Position numbers and translations under genes: made by a program. Below the pieces are notes generated by a model. It did not search any database. It saw only the letters and a program-made list of their open reading frames with translations, and had not been told where the DNA came from. From the NCBI GenBank assembly GCA_027620655.1, contig JAQCDS010000001.1, positions 1 to 64,000 on the forward strand: 64,000 nucleotides of DNA. Reading direction: 5' to 3'. The stretch's first letter is position 1. The number at the start of each line of letters is the position of its first letter. This document shows positions 1 to 8,323 of this stretch, piece after piece. The stretch comes from Bacteroidota bacterium (GTDB lineage Bacteria; Bacteroidota; Bacteroidia; Flavobacteriales; Flavobacteriaceae).

Positions 1-227
1 TCTTTGGCCATTGGCATTGTTTCCATCATCTAAATTGTCGCATTCTTCTAAAGTTTGAACAGCATTAGCAGTTGGAGTATCAAAAACAGTGAGATTAAAA
101 GACGTTGTATCGAAACAATTGGCATTGTTATTGTTTTCAATTCGGACAAAAATTTCTTCTGTAGTGTTTGTATTCTGATAGGGTAAATTGATAGCATTTG
201 CATTGTTTTCTGCATCGGCTAAGCTAG
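1..227 (-). repeat. Near-identical intragenic repeat, copy 1 (with 595-821)
   Basis: Positions 1-227 match 595-821 with only a few mismatches (for example near 93, 123 and 168-174). The offset of 594 bp is exactly 198 codons, so the frame is kept. It encodes the second half of one ~99-residue repeat unit and the start of the next. Copy 1 continues to, and probably past, the window edge. Confidence 0.9.
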
Positions 228-2475
228 AGTGAAAAGTGATGCTAAAATCCGCAGCATTTTGATTATTAAGAACTTGTGTTTGTGTATCTGCAAAATCAAA
301 AAACAGTACTCCATCATCATTATCATCACATTCAAATATATCTTCGGCATCATTTGCGGTGGGTGTTGCGCTAATATTTACTGTAAACACAGTCGTATCA
401 TAACATTCTGTTTTCAGGTTATTTTCAATTCGAGCAAAAATTTGATATGAAAATGGTGTTGTATTGTAGTAGGGTGAAGAAATGGGATTATCATTGTTAT
501 TGGCATCGTCTAGTGTTAAGTGGTACGAAACACTAAAAAGAGTGTTGTCTTGAGCACCTAAAATAGCGCCTTCAAAATTATTGAGGTTAATTTCTCTTTG
601 GCCATTGGCATTGTTTCCATCATCTAAATTGTCGCATTCTTCTAAAGTTTGAACAGCATTAGCAGTTGGAGTATCAAAAACAGTGAGGTTAAAAGACGTT
701 GTATCGAAACAATTGGAATTGTTATTGTTTTCAATTCGGACAAAAATTTCTTCTGTAGAGATTATATTCTGATAGGGTAAATTGATAGCATTTGCATTGT
801 TTTCTGCATCGGCTAAGCTAAGGTGATAGGAAATCGAATAAACAGCAGTATCCTGTCCATTTATGATATCATCTCCAGATTCTTGAAATGTAAAAGAAGA
901 AACACCATCATTATTATCATCACAAACAAAGAGATCATCAGTTGGGAATGCTGTTGGATTTTGACTAATAATTATATCTTCAGTAAAAGTAATGACTTCT
1001 GTTCCTGCGGTAATTTCTGCAGAAACTGTGTATGTACCAGGAGTTGAAAAAAAATAACTTGGGTTGTTTTCATTTGAAGTTCCTATTCCATCACCAAAAT
1101 CCCATACAATGCTATCAAAAACTTGGGTGCTATTTACACTAAAATTTACATCTTGACCAACACATGAATTTTCGAGCTGTATAGAAGCTAAGAAAAAAGA
1201 TTGTATAAAAGGCGGAAGACCAATATTAGAAAAAGTTCCTGGTGCTAGCTGAACTTGGTAGGGCACATAGTCAGCACCAATACCGTAAGTATTTGGATCA
1301 TTTATTACATCTAATGATTGTGGATCTTCTGAGTTTGCAACATATATTTTTCCATCAGGTCCAAGCTGTAATGCTCCAATAAAATTTAAACCACTATAGA
1401 CCATAAAATCTGTTGTTACTGGATCACTAGTATTTAAATCAAATTGTGTAACGGAGTTACTTCCAGAGACATATAATTTTGATGAGTCTGGCGAAAATTC
1501 AACACTGTAGGGTCCAAAATTTGGTAATAAATTTATGGGATTTGATAAAATTCCTGTGGTATTATCAAAATCATAAATCCAAACACTTCCTGTGTTATTC
1601 GAGAATCCACCTGGCTGATCACCATTTTGACGGTGACAAACTGCAATTCTTGAGCCATCTGGGGAGGCTTTCATATATCCGATTGCGTTTCTTCTGTAGC
1701 CTTCATAATTAATTAGAGGGATAATATTTGTAACTACAGGCGTTGTATTTACTCCAGTTGCATCAACTCTGAAAGCATAAAAGTTATCTATAAACTGTGT
1801 GAGCACCCAATAGGACTGTTTATCGCTATGTTCTACAGATGTTATTTTTTCAGAACATTTATAGCTTTCTTCATCTTGTTCGTTGGGGTTATAAGTAACA
1901 AGTTGTATATTTTTTTCCGCACTAACAACGTTGCCATTACCATTATTTAATGTTAAATCAACTAATGAATAGGCAAAACCGTTATTAAATCCATCGTCCG
2001 CATCTGGAACGCCTCCACCGCTATCATATTCATTTGTGGAACTACCATCAGCCTCTGCTGGTCCTTGATTTGGAAATGCAAATGCATTTTGATGGTGAGG
2101 TTCATCTACAGTAAAAATGTAATATTGATTTGGGTCACCTGGTTTTGGAACAATAAGCCCCGATGATGTACTCGAGGGATCGCCCATCAAACCTGTACCT
2201 GAGTTATAATCTGCATTGGACATGATGTTGTGGTTTTTATCCCATACATTTCTACCATCTGTATAAAACAATAAATTCCCGTTAAAATCAGAAATTGAAG
2301 AACAGCCTTCATTAGTATTAATTGTGCTAGAAGCGGCAGCAGTAGAAGTGACAGTTCCGGTGCTCACATCAAAAATAAGTCCAGCACCATTACCGAAGTA
2401 CCAATGGGAAGCTTCGGCCTGTGAGTATCCCAAAATACTTATAAACATGAGGCAGATAAGTATATTAAGTTTCAT
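1..2475 (-). CDS. Large secreted PKD/repeat protein, probably T9SS type B cargo (3' end outside window)
   Basis: The reading frame is open from ATG at 2475 to the window edge (825 codons seen), so the C-terminus is missing. Residues 1-19 form a signal peptide ending GYSQ. Residues 20 to about 410 read like a beta-propeller of surface proteins (SPDGSRIAV, FSPDSSKLYVSG, LGPDGKIYVAN). A PKD domain follows at about 430-500 (VWDFGDG, PGTYTVS). From about residue 515 come ~99-residue repeats, each opening with an acidic CDDNNDGV-like motif that resembles a calcium-binding loop. This layout is typical of flavobacterial proteins ending in a type B (CHU_C) sorting domain for the type IX secretion system, but that domain would lie off the window, so the T9SS call is inference. 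Probable role: cell-surface or secreted adhesin-like protein. Confidence 0.85.
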   Translation of the reverse strand, partial: MKLNILICLMFISILGYSQAEASHWYFGNGAGLIFDVSTGTVTSTAAASSTINTNEGCSSISDFNGNLLFYTDGRNVWDKNHNIMSNADYNSGTGLMGDPSSTSSGLIVPKPGDPNQYYIFTVDEPHHQNAFAFPNQGPAEADGSSTNEYDSGGGVPDADDGFNNGFAYSLVDLTLNNGNGNVVSAEKNIQLVTYNPNEQDEESYKCSEKITSVEHSDKQSYWVLTQFIDNFYAFRVDATGVNTTPVVTNIIPLINYEGYRRNAIGYMKASPDGSRIAVCHRQNGDQPGGFSNNTGSVWIYDFDNTTGILSNPINLLPNFGPYSVEFSPDSSKLYVSGSNSVTQFDLNTSDPVTTDFMVYSGLNFIGALQLGPDGKIYVANSEDPQSLDVINDPNTYGIGADYVPYQVQLAPGTFSNIGLPPFIQSFFLASIQLENSCVGQDVNFSVNSTQVFDSIVWDFGDGIGTSNENNPSYFFSTPGTYTVSAEITAGTEVITFTEDIIISQNPTAFPTDDLFVCDDNNDGVSSFTFQESGDDIINGQDTAVYSISYHLSLADAENNANAINLPYQNIISTEEIFVRIENNNNSNCFDTTSFNLTVFDTPTANAVQTLEECDNLDDGNNANGQREINLNNFEGAILGAQDNTLFSVSYHLTLDDANNNDNPISSPYYNTTPFSYQIFARIENNLKTECYDTTVFTVNISATPTANDAEDIFECDDNDDGVLFFDFADTQTQVLNNQNAADFSITFHSSLADAENNANAINLPYQNTNTTEEIFVRIENNNNANCFDTTSFNLTVFDTPTANAVQTLEECDNLDDGNNANGQR
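595..821 (-). repeat. Near-identical intragenic repeat, copy 2 (with 1-227)
   Basis: Second copy of the 227-bp repeat inside the PKD/repeat protein. The unit between the copies (about 230-590) has diverged far more, so two unit types alternate and the pair behaves as a 198-codon super-repeat. Confidence 0.9.
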
Positions 2476-2493
2476 TAATCTACAGTATAGTTT

Positions 2494-2501
2494 CAAAGAT
2501 A
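2494..2501 (-). promoter_or_regulatory. Probable -7 promoter element of the PKD/repeat protein
   Basis: On the minus strand this reads TATCTTTG, an exact match to the Bacteroidota -7 consensus TAnnTTTG, about 20 bp upstream of the ATG at 2475. No convincing -33 TTG lies at the expected distance. Confidence 0.4.
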
Positions 2502-2571
2502 GAAAAAACTCAAGATTTAAATCTCTAGTTAACAAAAATTTAAAGAAAATAATGTGCAGTAAAAGTAGAAG

Positions 2572-3399
2572 TTATAAATCTCTTTTCTTTAAAAGTAAAT
2601 AGGATAAATATATAAATATTAAAGTCCAAATTCCAACAATTAACATTGTTTCGAAATGTACAGCATAGTCGTAGTCTAAACTACTTTTGTCTGGAAATTT
2701 CGTTATTGCTATTCGTTGAAAGGGTTGTTTTATGAGATTAGACATTGAAGTTAAAGGGAAGAAACTCTGAATTTTTGAGGCGAGTTCCACATTAGATTTC
2801 CAAGCAATTAGCCCAAAAATAATCCATTCAAAAATAAATTCAACAAAAAGAAATGCCAAAGCAAAAGCCGATCGTTTTGCGAGTACACCAAGAAATAAAC
2901 AAAAGGAAAAGAAACCAACAAGCTTAAAGAAGTAAGCAGGTAAATATTCTATTTCTCTTATGATGATGCCAAATTCATTGTAGCTTGAATAAATAAGTCC
3001 AAGAATTAGAGAAATTCCAAATATAATGACTGTAGATACTAGAGAAAAAAACAAGATCGCATAAAACTTTGAAAGGATAAATTCTTTTTTACTTAAGCCA
3101 TCAATTAAGTTTTGTTTTAAAGTTTTATTACTGTACTCATTTCCAATCATTGACACTACAACAATTGCAAAAAAGAATTTGAATAGGGCTGAAAAATAGG
3201 TAGTGACATGCCAAACTAGAGGGAAGTTAAAAATTCCAAGTTCGCCAAGTTCAAGTGTAAAAAACCCAAAAAAATTGATTTTTATTGAAGATAAAACGAT
3301 GACACAAAGTGGTAAAATAAATGAAATGAATATCAATATTTTACTTGTTCGATTGAGTAATAACTTTTGTAGTTCTAATTGAAGAAGTTTTAAGTACAT
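2572..3399 (-). CDS. ABC-2 type transporter permease, no ATPase gene beside it
   Basis: A 275-residue integral membrane protein with about six hydrophobic segments and a soluble N-terminal stretch (MYLKLLQLELQKLLLNR) typical of ABC-2 permeases, for example those beside gliding or Cu/Na export genes. The frame extends up to 3450, but that would overlap the upstream peptidase gene. ATG at 3399 lies 4 bp after the peptidase stop, so I take that start and infer co-transcription. Motifs such as SNKTLKQNLIDGLSKKEF (family pattern: N-K-T followed by a basic loop) fit the ABC-2 family. No ATP-binding subunit is present on either side. The substrate is unknown. Confidence 0.75.
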   Translation of the reverse strand: MYLKLLQLELQKLLLNRTSKILIFISFILPLCVIVLSSIKINFFGFFTLELGELGIFNFPLVWHVTTYFSALFKFFFAIVVVSMIGNEYSNKTLKQNLIDGLSKKEFILSKFYAILFFSLVSTVIIFGISLILGLIYSSYNEFGIIIREIEYLPAYFFKLVGFFSFCLFLGVLAKRSAFALAFLFVEFIFEWIIFGLIAWKSNVELASKIQSFFPLTSMSNLIKQPFQRIAITKFPDKSSLDYDYAVHFETMLIVGIWTLIFIYLSYLLLKKRDL

Positions 3400-3403
3400 T
3401 TTT

Positions 3404-4735
3404 TTATCTAGAAATTTTATTTGGAAATACCACTTGACTTTCAAAACCATTTTCCCCTACAGCGGCGACTCCAAAAAAGTAATTATCTACAACTAATCCA
3501 TCTAATGTTAAAGAATTTTTTGAAACAATTTTACTGTAATCCCAAGTTGGTGACGTTGTATCCCGCCAATAGACCTTATAGTAGGCTGCGCCGGAAACAG
3601 CATTCCATTTGAGCTTAGCCGATGGTTCTACAATTCCACCAATGCTAACTTCGGTTGGAGCAGGAGGTGCCCAAGCTAAACTCGCTAAATTTATGGCGTT
3701 CACAGCAGTTAGTTTTTTAGCGTAATCAAAATTTACGTGCTCAAAAGTATCACCGTATTCTATGCCGTTTTCTGTTCTAATGTCTTGATGTTGTTGGGTG
3801 TAATTTTCATGAGTTTCCATGATTCGAATACCAGCGTATCCTGCATCACAAAAGGGTTTATGATGACCACCTCTTCCAAAACGATCTAATCTGTAAACCA
3901 TCATTGGATGCATCTCTGGCATATAGGTTTTAACCGTTTTGTAAATATAACGTGCAAGTTGTCTAGATATCCCGTCAACTTCGCCACCATAATAGCGTCT
4001 TGATTGCCGTTGTTTTTCTGTTTCAGTGGGTGGAACAGGTTCAGAAAATATTCTAAATGAACGGTTGTCAATTACGCCGTCCACACCCTTTATATTTCCA
4101 ATCATATCATTATTTAAAACGCCAATGATATCCCAGTTATTTTTCTTCGCAAAATTTGCTAATCCTTGCCCACCAAACAGTCCTTGTTCTTCACCTGAAA
4201 GACCTGCATAAATAATACTATTTTTAAATGAATACTGACTCAATACCCGTGCCGCTTCTAGTGTACCAGCAAGTCCAGAGGCATTATCATTGGCTCCTGG
4301 TGCATCTGAATTATAGTCGTTGGGATTACTAACTCTAGAGTCAATATCTCCACTCATAATGATGTAGCGATTTGGGTATAAGGTGCCTTTCTGAATTGCA
4401 ACTACATTTACAATTTCGACATCTTTTGTAATTCGTCCGTTTGTTCCTTTTCTTACAAGGTCACTCTGAAAGAAAACCTCCAGGCAATTATTACAATCGG
4501 AAGAAATTGTTTCGAACTCATTTTTTAGCCACCGTCTAGCAGCACCTATTCCCCGAGTTTTTGAAACGGTATCACTCAGTGTGTGGCGTGTACCAAAATT
4601 AACAAGCGTTCTAATATCAGATTTGATACGATGAGCACTAATTAAATCTATTATTTGATATAAATCTCTTTGATTTTGACTCCAAATTGATGAGGTTGTC
4701 AAAACAGAAATAAATAAAATAAGTTTAAATTTCAT
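3404..4735 (-). CDS. Secreted M28-family metallopeptidase with C-terminal fibronectin type III domain
   Basis: 443 residues. ATG at 4735 gives a clean signal peptide (MKFKLILFISVLTTSSIWSQ); the longer start at 4762 would lie almost on the transcription start. The M28 core shows DAPGANDNASG (metal-bridging Asp), GLSGEEQGLFGG (catalytic Glu pair), NNDMIGN (Asp ligand) and a distal His in METHENYTQQHQD. The first motif, usually SGHYDSR, reads SGDIDSR here, so the first His ligand is Asp. Residues about 355-440 form a FnIII-like domain (KLKWNAVSGAAYYKVYW). Role: extracytoplasmic aminopeptidase or carboxypeptidase; the substrate cannot be told. It is followed 4 bp later by the permease gene. Confidence 0.85.
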   Translation of the reverse strand: MKFKLILFISVLTTSSIWSQNQRDLYQIIDLISAHRIKSDIRTLVNFGTRHTLSDTVSKTRGIGAARRWLKNEFETISSDCNNCLEVFFQSDLVRKGTNGRITKDVEIVNVVAIQKGTLYPNRYIIMSGDIDSRVSNPNDYNSDAPGANDNASGLAGTLEAARVLSQYSFKNSIIYAGLSGEEQGLFGGQGLANFAKKNNWDIIGVLNNDMIGNIKGVDGVIDNRSFRIFSEPVPPTETEKQRQSRRYYGGEVDGISRQLARYIYKTVKTYMPEMHPMMVYRLDRFGRGGHHKPFCDAGYAGIRIMETHENYTQQHQDIRTENGIEYGDTFEHVNFDYAKKLTAVNAINLASLAWAPPAPTEVSIGGIVEPSAKLKWNAVSGAAYYKVYWRDTTSPTWDYSKIVSKNSLTLDGLVVDNYFFGVAAVGENGFESQVVFPNKISR

Positions 4736-4773
4736 AAGATTTATGATTTTAGGACTTAACAATGTAAGAGTTT

Positions 4774-4781
4774 CAAATATA
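4774..4781 (-). promoter_or_regulatory. Probable -7 element of the M28 peptidase gene
   Basis: Minus strand TATATTTG, a perfect TAnnTTTG, with an imperfect TCTG about 18 bp further upstream. It lies between the acyl-CoA dehydrogenase terminator and the peptidase ATG at 4735 and predicts a leader of about 30 nt. Confidence 0.5.
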
Positions 4782-4806
4782 AGTCTAATTTTTTTAAAAC
4801 AGAAAA

Positions 4807-4828
4807 CGCCTCCACGGGTGTGAAGGCG
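4807..4828 (-). terminator. Rho-independent terminator of the fatty-acid degradation operon
   Basis: An 8-bp stem (4807-4814 with 4821-4828, one G-U on the minus strand) with a 6-nt loop, followed on the minus strand by TTTTCTGTTTT. It lies about 30 bp past the stop of the acyl-CoA dehydrogenase gene. Confidence 0.75.
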
Positions 4829-4859
4829 CTTTCAACTAACCAACTTAACTACGTATGCA

Positions 4860-6656
4860 TTAGAAGCAATACGTATTCTCTTCATTCACTTTTGCTGCAA
4901 TACTATTTCTTAGTCCTGCAACATTAGGATAATTTGTATATTTTGTAAAACGCTTAAGCCCCATAAGCATCATGCGTTGTTCGTCGCCATCAGCAAATGA
5001 AATAATTCCACTTTTAGCACTTTTTGAAATAATTTCAACAGCATTATACAAATATAATTGACTCATTTCAATCTGATGTTTTTGAGATTCCTCTCCAAAA
5101 CGTTGAATGTTTTTTTCTGTTCTCAAAATTGCAGATTCTGCCATATATATTTCTATTAAAATATCGGCAGCATTAAGCATCAATTGTTGATGCTCTTCAA
5201 TTTTTGGTCCAAATTTCTGAATACCTGCTCCAGCAACCATTAAGAAAACTTTTTTCAAGTTTTTTATAATGGCTTTTTCTTGCGACAAAGGTGCGCTATA
5301 ATCAGGTGTGTCAAAAGATGGGATGCCCATAAGTTCTTCTTGAACTGCCATAGCTGGTCCGAGCAAATCAACATGTCCTTTCATCGCCTTTTTAATTAGC
5401 ATTCCAATACAAATCATTCTGTTGATTTCATTTGTTCCTTCATATATTCTTGCGATCCGAGCATCTCTCCAAGCAGCCTCCATTGGAGTGTCTTCTGAAA
5501 ATCCCATCCCTCCAAATATTTGAATGCCTTCATCAGCACAATTTTGAACATCCTCTGAAACGGCTACTTTTAGAATTGAGCATTCAATTGCGTATTCTTC
5601 TACACCTTTTAATTCCGCTTCTTGATGCGAATTACCTTTTTCTAGCCGAAGTGCAATACGGTCTTCAATATTTTTTGCTGCTCTATAACTCGCCGATTCG
5701 CCAACATAAGTGTTTGTAACCATTTCTGCTAGTTTATATTTTATGGCCCCAAACTCTGCAATTGGGGTTTTAAATTGTTGTCGCGCATTGGCATAAACAA
5801 TAGCATCGGTTGTAATTCTTCGTTGTGAATCCAAACAAGCAGCTGCCAATTTAATACGACCAACATTCAAGGCATTCATTGCAATTTTGAATCCATTTTG
5901 ACGTTCGGAAAGCATATTTTCAACAGGAACTTTAGTGTCATTAAAAAACACTTGTCTGGTTGAAGATGCTCTAATCCCTAATTTGTGTTCTTCTTCACCC
6001 ATAGTAATGCCATTGGAAGGGTCATTTTCAACAATAAACCCTGTAATATTTTTATCGTTTTCTATTCGAGCGAATACAATAAACACATTACAAAAACCAG
6101 CATTAGAAATCCACATTTTTTGACCTGTGATGCTATAGTATTTTCCGTCTTCAGAAAGAGCTGCAGTAGTTTTTCCGGAATTGGCATCACTTCCTGCGCT
6201 TGGTTCTGTTAGACAATAAGCGCCAAACCATTCACCGCTAGCTAATTTTGGAACATATTTTAATTTTTGTTCTTCAGTTCCATATAAAGTGATAGGCATA
6301 GTACCAATCCCAGTATGTGCACCAAAAGCAGTACTAAAAGACCCTGTTCCACTTGAAATGTATTCACAAACTAACATTGTTGATACAAATCCCATATCTA
6401 ATCCACCATAGGCTTCTGGAACAGCAACTCCTAAAAATCCTAGTTCACCTGCTTTACGCATCACTTCTTCGGTGAGGGCATAATCTTTGGCTTCAAAACG
6501 ATCACGATTGGCAATTACTTCACGTTCATTAAATTCTTTAACGGCTTCTTTCATCATGAGTTGCTCTTCTGAAAAATCCTCTGGGGTAAAAACCGCTTGA
6601 CAATCTGTATCTTTAACTAGATATTGTCCGCCTTTTAATAATTCTTTTACTTCCAT
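4860..6656 (-). CDS. Acyl-CoA dehydrogenase (fatty-acid beta-oxidation, first step)
   Basis: 598 residues, about 200 longer than SCAD/MCAD and like VLCAD-type enzymes with a C-terminal extension. It oxidises acyl-CoA to trans-2-enoyl-CoA using FAD. Visible motifs: CLTEPSAGSDANS and KMWISNAGF (family signature 1 and FAD contacts), IQIFGGMGFSEDTPME (signature 2 region) and RIYEGTNEINRM with the catalytic Glu. Residues from about 430 on form the extra helical domain. It is the last gene of the operon, 21 bp after the thiolase stop and followed by a terminator. Its electrons presumably pass to ETF, which is not in the window. Chain-length preference cannot be read from sequence. Confidence 0.93.
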   Translation of the reverse strand: MEVKELLKGGQYLVKDTDCQAVFTPEDFSEEQLMMKEAVKEFNEREVIANRDRFEAKDYALTEEVMRKAGELGFLGVAVPEAYGGLDMGFVSTMLVCEYISSGTGSFSTAFGAHTGIGTMPITLYGTEEQKLKYVPKLASGEWFGAYCLTEPSAGSDANSGKTTAALSEDGKYYSITGQKMWISNAGFCNVFIVFARIENDKNITGFIVENDPSNGITMGEEEHKLGIRASSTRQVFFNDTKVPVENMLSERQNGFKIAMNALNVGRIKLAAACLDSQRRITTDAIVYANARQQFKTPIAEFGAIKYKLAEMVTNTYVGESASYRAAKNIEDRIALRLEKGNSHQEAELKGVEEYAIECSILKVAVSEDVQNCADEGIQIFGGMGFSEDTPMEAAWRDARIARIYEGTNEINRMICIGMLIKKAMKGHVDLLGPAMAVQEELMGIPSFDTPDYSAPLSQEKAIIKNLKKVFLMVAGAGIQKFGPKIEEHQQLMLNAADILIEIYMAESAILRTEKNIQRFGEESQKHQIEMSQLYLYNAVEIISKSAKSGIISFADGDEQRMMLMGLKRFTKYTNYPNVAGLRNSIAAKVNEENTYCF

Positions 6657-6677
6657 ATTATAATAAATTTGAGTACA

Positions 6678-7868
6678 TTATTTTAAAAATTCAAAAATTC
6701 CACAAGCGCCTTGTCCTGTTCCAACACACATTGTGACTGCACCATATTTTGATGTCATTTCTCTTTTTCGCATTTCATCAAACAATTGCACAGAGAGTTT
6801 TGCCCCCGTACATCCCAAAGGATGACCAAGTGCAATAGCACCGCCGTTGACATTAATGAGTTCTGGATTTAATTCTAATGCTCTGATTACTGCTAAAGAT
6901 TGTGAAGCAAAAGCTTCATTCAATTCAATAAGTTCTAAATTTGATTGTTTCAATCCTGCTTGTTGTAATGCTTTTGGAATTGCTTTTACAGGTCCAATTC
7001 CCATTATTCTTGGTTCTACACCGGCAACGGCATAACTCACTAAGCGAGCAATAGGTTCTAAATTTAACTCTTTAACTAAATCCTCGCTCATAACCATAAC
7101 AAAAGCCGCTCCATCGCTCATTTGTGAAGAATTTCCAGCCGTAACACTACCACCTTGTGCAAATACGGCACGCAGCTTTGCAAGTGCTTCTAAACTTGTA
7201 CTTTTTCGTGGCCCTTCATCTTTGGTTACTGTATATTTTTTTGTCGCTCGTTTTCCATTTTTATCAACGTAAGTCTGCTCAACTTCAATAGGTACTATTT
7301 GATCTTGAAAACGATTTTCGGCTTGAGCTTTTAAGGCTTTCATATGCGAATTAAAAGCAAATTCATCTTGATCCTCTCTTGATACATTAAATTCATTCGC
7401 TACAGCTTCTGCTGTATTTCCCATTCCCCAGTAATAATCCTCATGTCCAGAATTTATGGTATCATAATTCAATTCTGGTTTGAAACCTGTCATCGGTACT
7501 GCACTCATGCTTTCTGCCCCTCCAGCAATAATACAATCGGCCATTCCTACTTGAATTTTTGCAGTTGCAAGTCCAATGGTTTCTAATCCTGAAGAACAAA
7601 ATCGATTTACAGTTACACCAGGAACATCCACACTATTGAGTCCAATAAGAGAAATAAAACGTGCCATGTTGAGTCCTTGAGATCCTTCGGGCATAGCATT
7701 TCCAACAATTACATCATCAATTCGAGATACATCCAAATTTGGAAGTTCTTTCATCATATGTTGAATGGTTTCTGCACCAAGTTCATCGGCTCTTTTAAAC
7801 CTAAACAACCCTTTTGGAGCTTTTCCTACGGCTGTTCTATATGCTTTTACTATGTATGCTTGTTTCAT
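6678..7868 (-). CDS. fadA: Acetyl-CoA C-acyltransferase (3-ketoacyl-CoA thiolase)
   Basis: 396 residues, full length for a degradative thiolase. It cleaves 3-ketoacyl-CoA with CoA to acetyl-CoA and a shortened acyl-CoA. The nucleophilic Cys is in VNRFCSSGLET (about residue 90), the catalytic His in NGGAIALGHPLGCTGAK and the second Cys in CVGTGQGACGIFE. No signal peptide, so cytosolic. It lies 38 bp after the four-helix-bundle gene and 21 bp before the acyl-CoA dehydrogenase. The HCDH/ECH fusion upstream supplies its substrate, so the three enzymes make a full beta-oxidation cycle. A biosynthetic acetyl-CoA acetyltransferase is less likely in this setting. Confidence 0.93.
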   Translation of the reverse strand: MKQAYIVKAYRTAVGKAPKGLFRFKRADELGAETIQHMMKELPNLDVSRIDDVIVGNAMPEGSQGLNMARFISLIGLNSVDVPGVTVNRFCSSGLETIGLATAKIQVGMADCIIAGGAESMSAVPMTGFKPELNYDTINSGHEDYYWGMGNTAEAVANEFNVSREDQDEFAFNSHMKALKAQAENRFQDQIVPIEVEQTYVDKNGKRATKKYTVTKDEGPRKSTSLEALAKLRAVFAQGGSVTAGNSSQMSDGAAFVMVMSEDLVKELNLEPIARLVSYAVAGVEPRIMGIGPVKAIPKALQQAGLKQSNLELIELNEAFASQSLAVIRALELNPELINVNGGAIALGHPLGCTGAKLSVQLFDEMRKREMTSKYGAVTMCVGTGQGACGIFEFLK

Positions 7869-7906
7869 TTTTTATTTTTATGTTTTGAGGGTTTGGTATT
7901 TAGATA

Positions 7907-8272
7907 TTAGTATTGAGATTTAAGAATTAGATTTTTTTGAAATGTGTAATTCATTTTTTGTATTTCGATGCAGGTTTCAATTAATGGGTTTACAATTTCT
8001 TTTGCTATTAAGTTTAATTCAATTGATAAAATAAGTTGTGTTTGAAGTTCATAAGTTGAGCCATTTGCAATACCTAGAAAGTGTTTAAATTCCTTCTGTG
8101 AATTTCTTCCAGCACCTTCAGCAATATTAGAAGCAATAGAAACAGCACTTCTTTTTAGTTGTGATTTTAATCCAAATTTTTCTTCATTAGGTAATTTATC
8201 AATAAGAAGATATACTGCTTTTGTCAACTCAATTGACTTCTTCCATATTTTTAAATCTTCTAGTTTATGCAT
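7907..8272 (-). CDS. Four-helix-bundle protein (23S rRNA intervening-sequence family)
   Basis: 121 residues, matching the small all-helical family first found in intervening sequences of 23S rRNA and widespread as single genes in Bacteroidota. Typical features: MHKLEDLKIWKKSIELTKAVY at the N-terminus, GLKSQLKRSAVSIASNIAEG and a KEFKHFLGIANGSTYELQTQL segment. The family has no settled biochemical role; a nucleic-acid or pentameric scaffold function has been suggested. It sits in the same orientation between the HCDH/ECH and thiolase genes, where it has no metabolic reason to be, and is flanked by short AT-rich repeats. I infer a later insertion into the operon. Confidence 0.9.
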   Translation of the reverse strand: MHKLEDLKIWKKSIELTKAVYLLIDKLPNEEKFGLKSQLKRSAVSIASNIAEGAGRNSQKEFKHFLGIANGSTYELQTQLILSIELNLIAKEIVNPLIETCIEIQKMNYTFQKNLILKSQY

Positions 8273-8290
8273 ATTAATATTTTAAATTCT

Positions 8291-8318
8291 CATATCTCAT
8301 ATTTCATATCTCATATTT
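8291..8318. repeat. Two tandem copies of a 14-bp AT-rich unit beside the four-helix-bundle gene
   Basis: The unit CATATCTCATATTT occurs twice, head to tail (8291-8304, 8305-8318), followed by a partial third copy. Low-complexity repeats of this kind often flank four-helix-bundle genes in Bacteroidota. It occupies the 51-bp gap to the HCDH/ECH gene. Confidence 0.8.
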
Positions 8319-8323
8319 CATTC

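Noticed and set aside
1-821. Spaced repeats that could suggest a CRISPR array
   Set aside because: The repeat is 227 bp, in frame, with a 594-bp period inside a coding sequence; there are no short direct repeats with unique spacers.
229-1712. Short plus-strand frames (229-450, 823-1047, 1479-1712)
   Set aside because: They are on the strand opposite the repeat protein, have low-complexity composition (runs of Ile, Cys and Ser), and come from its acidic Asn-rich repeats.
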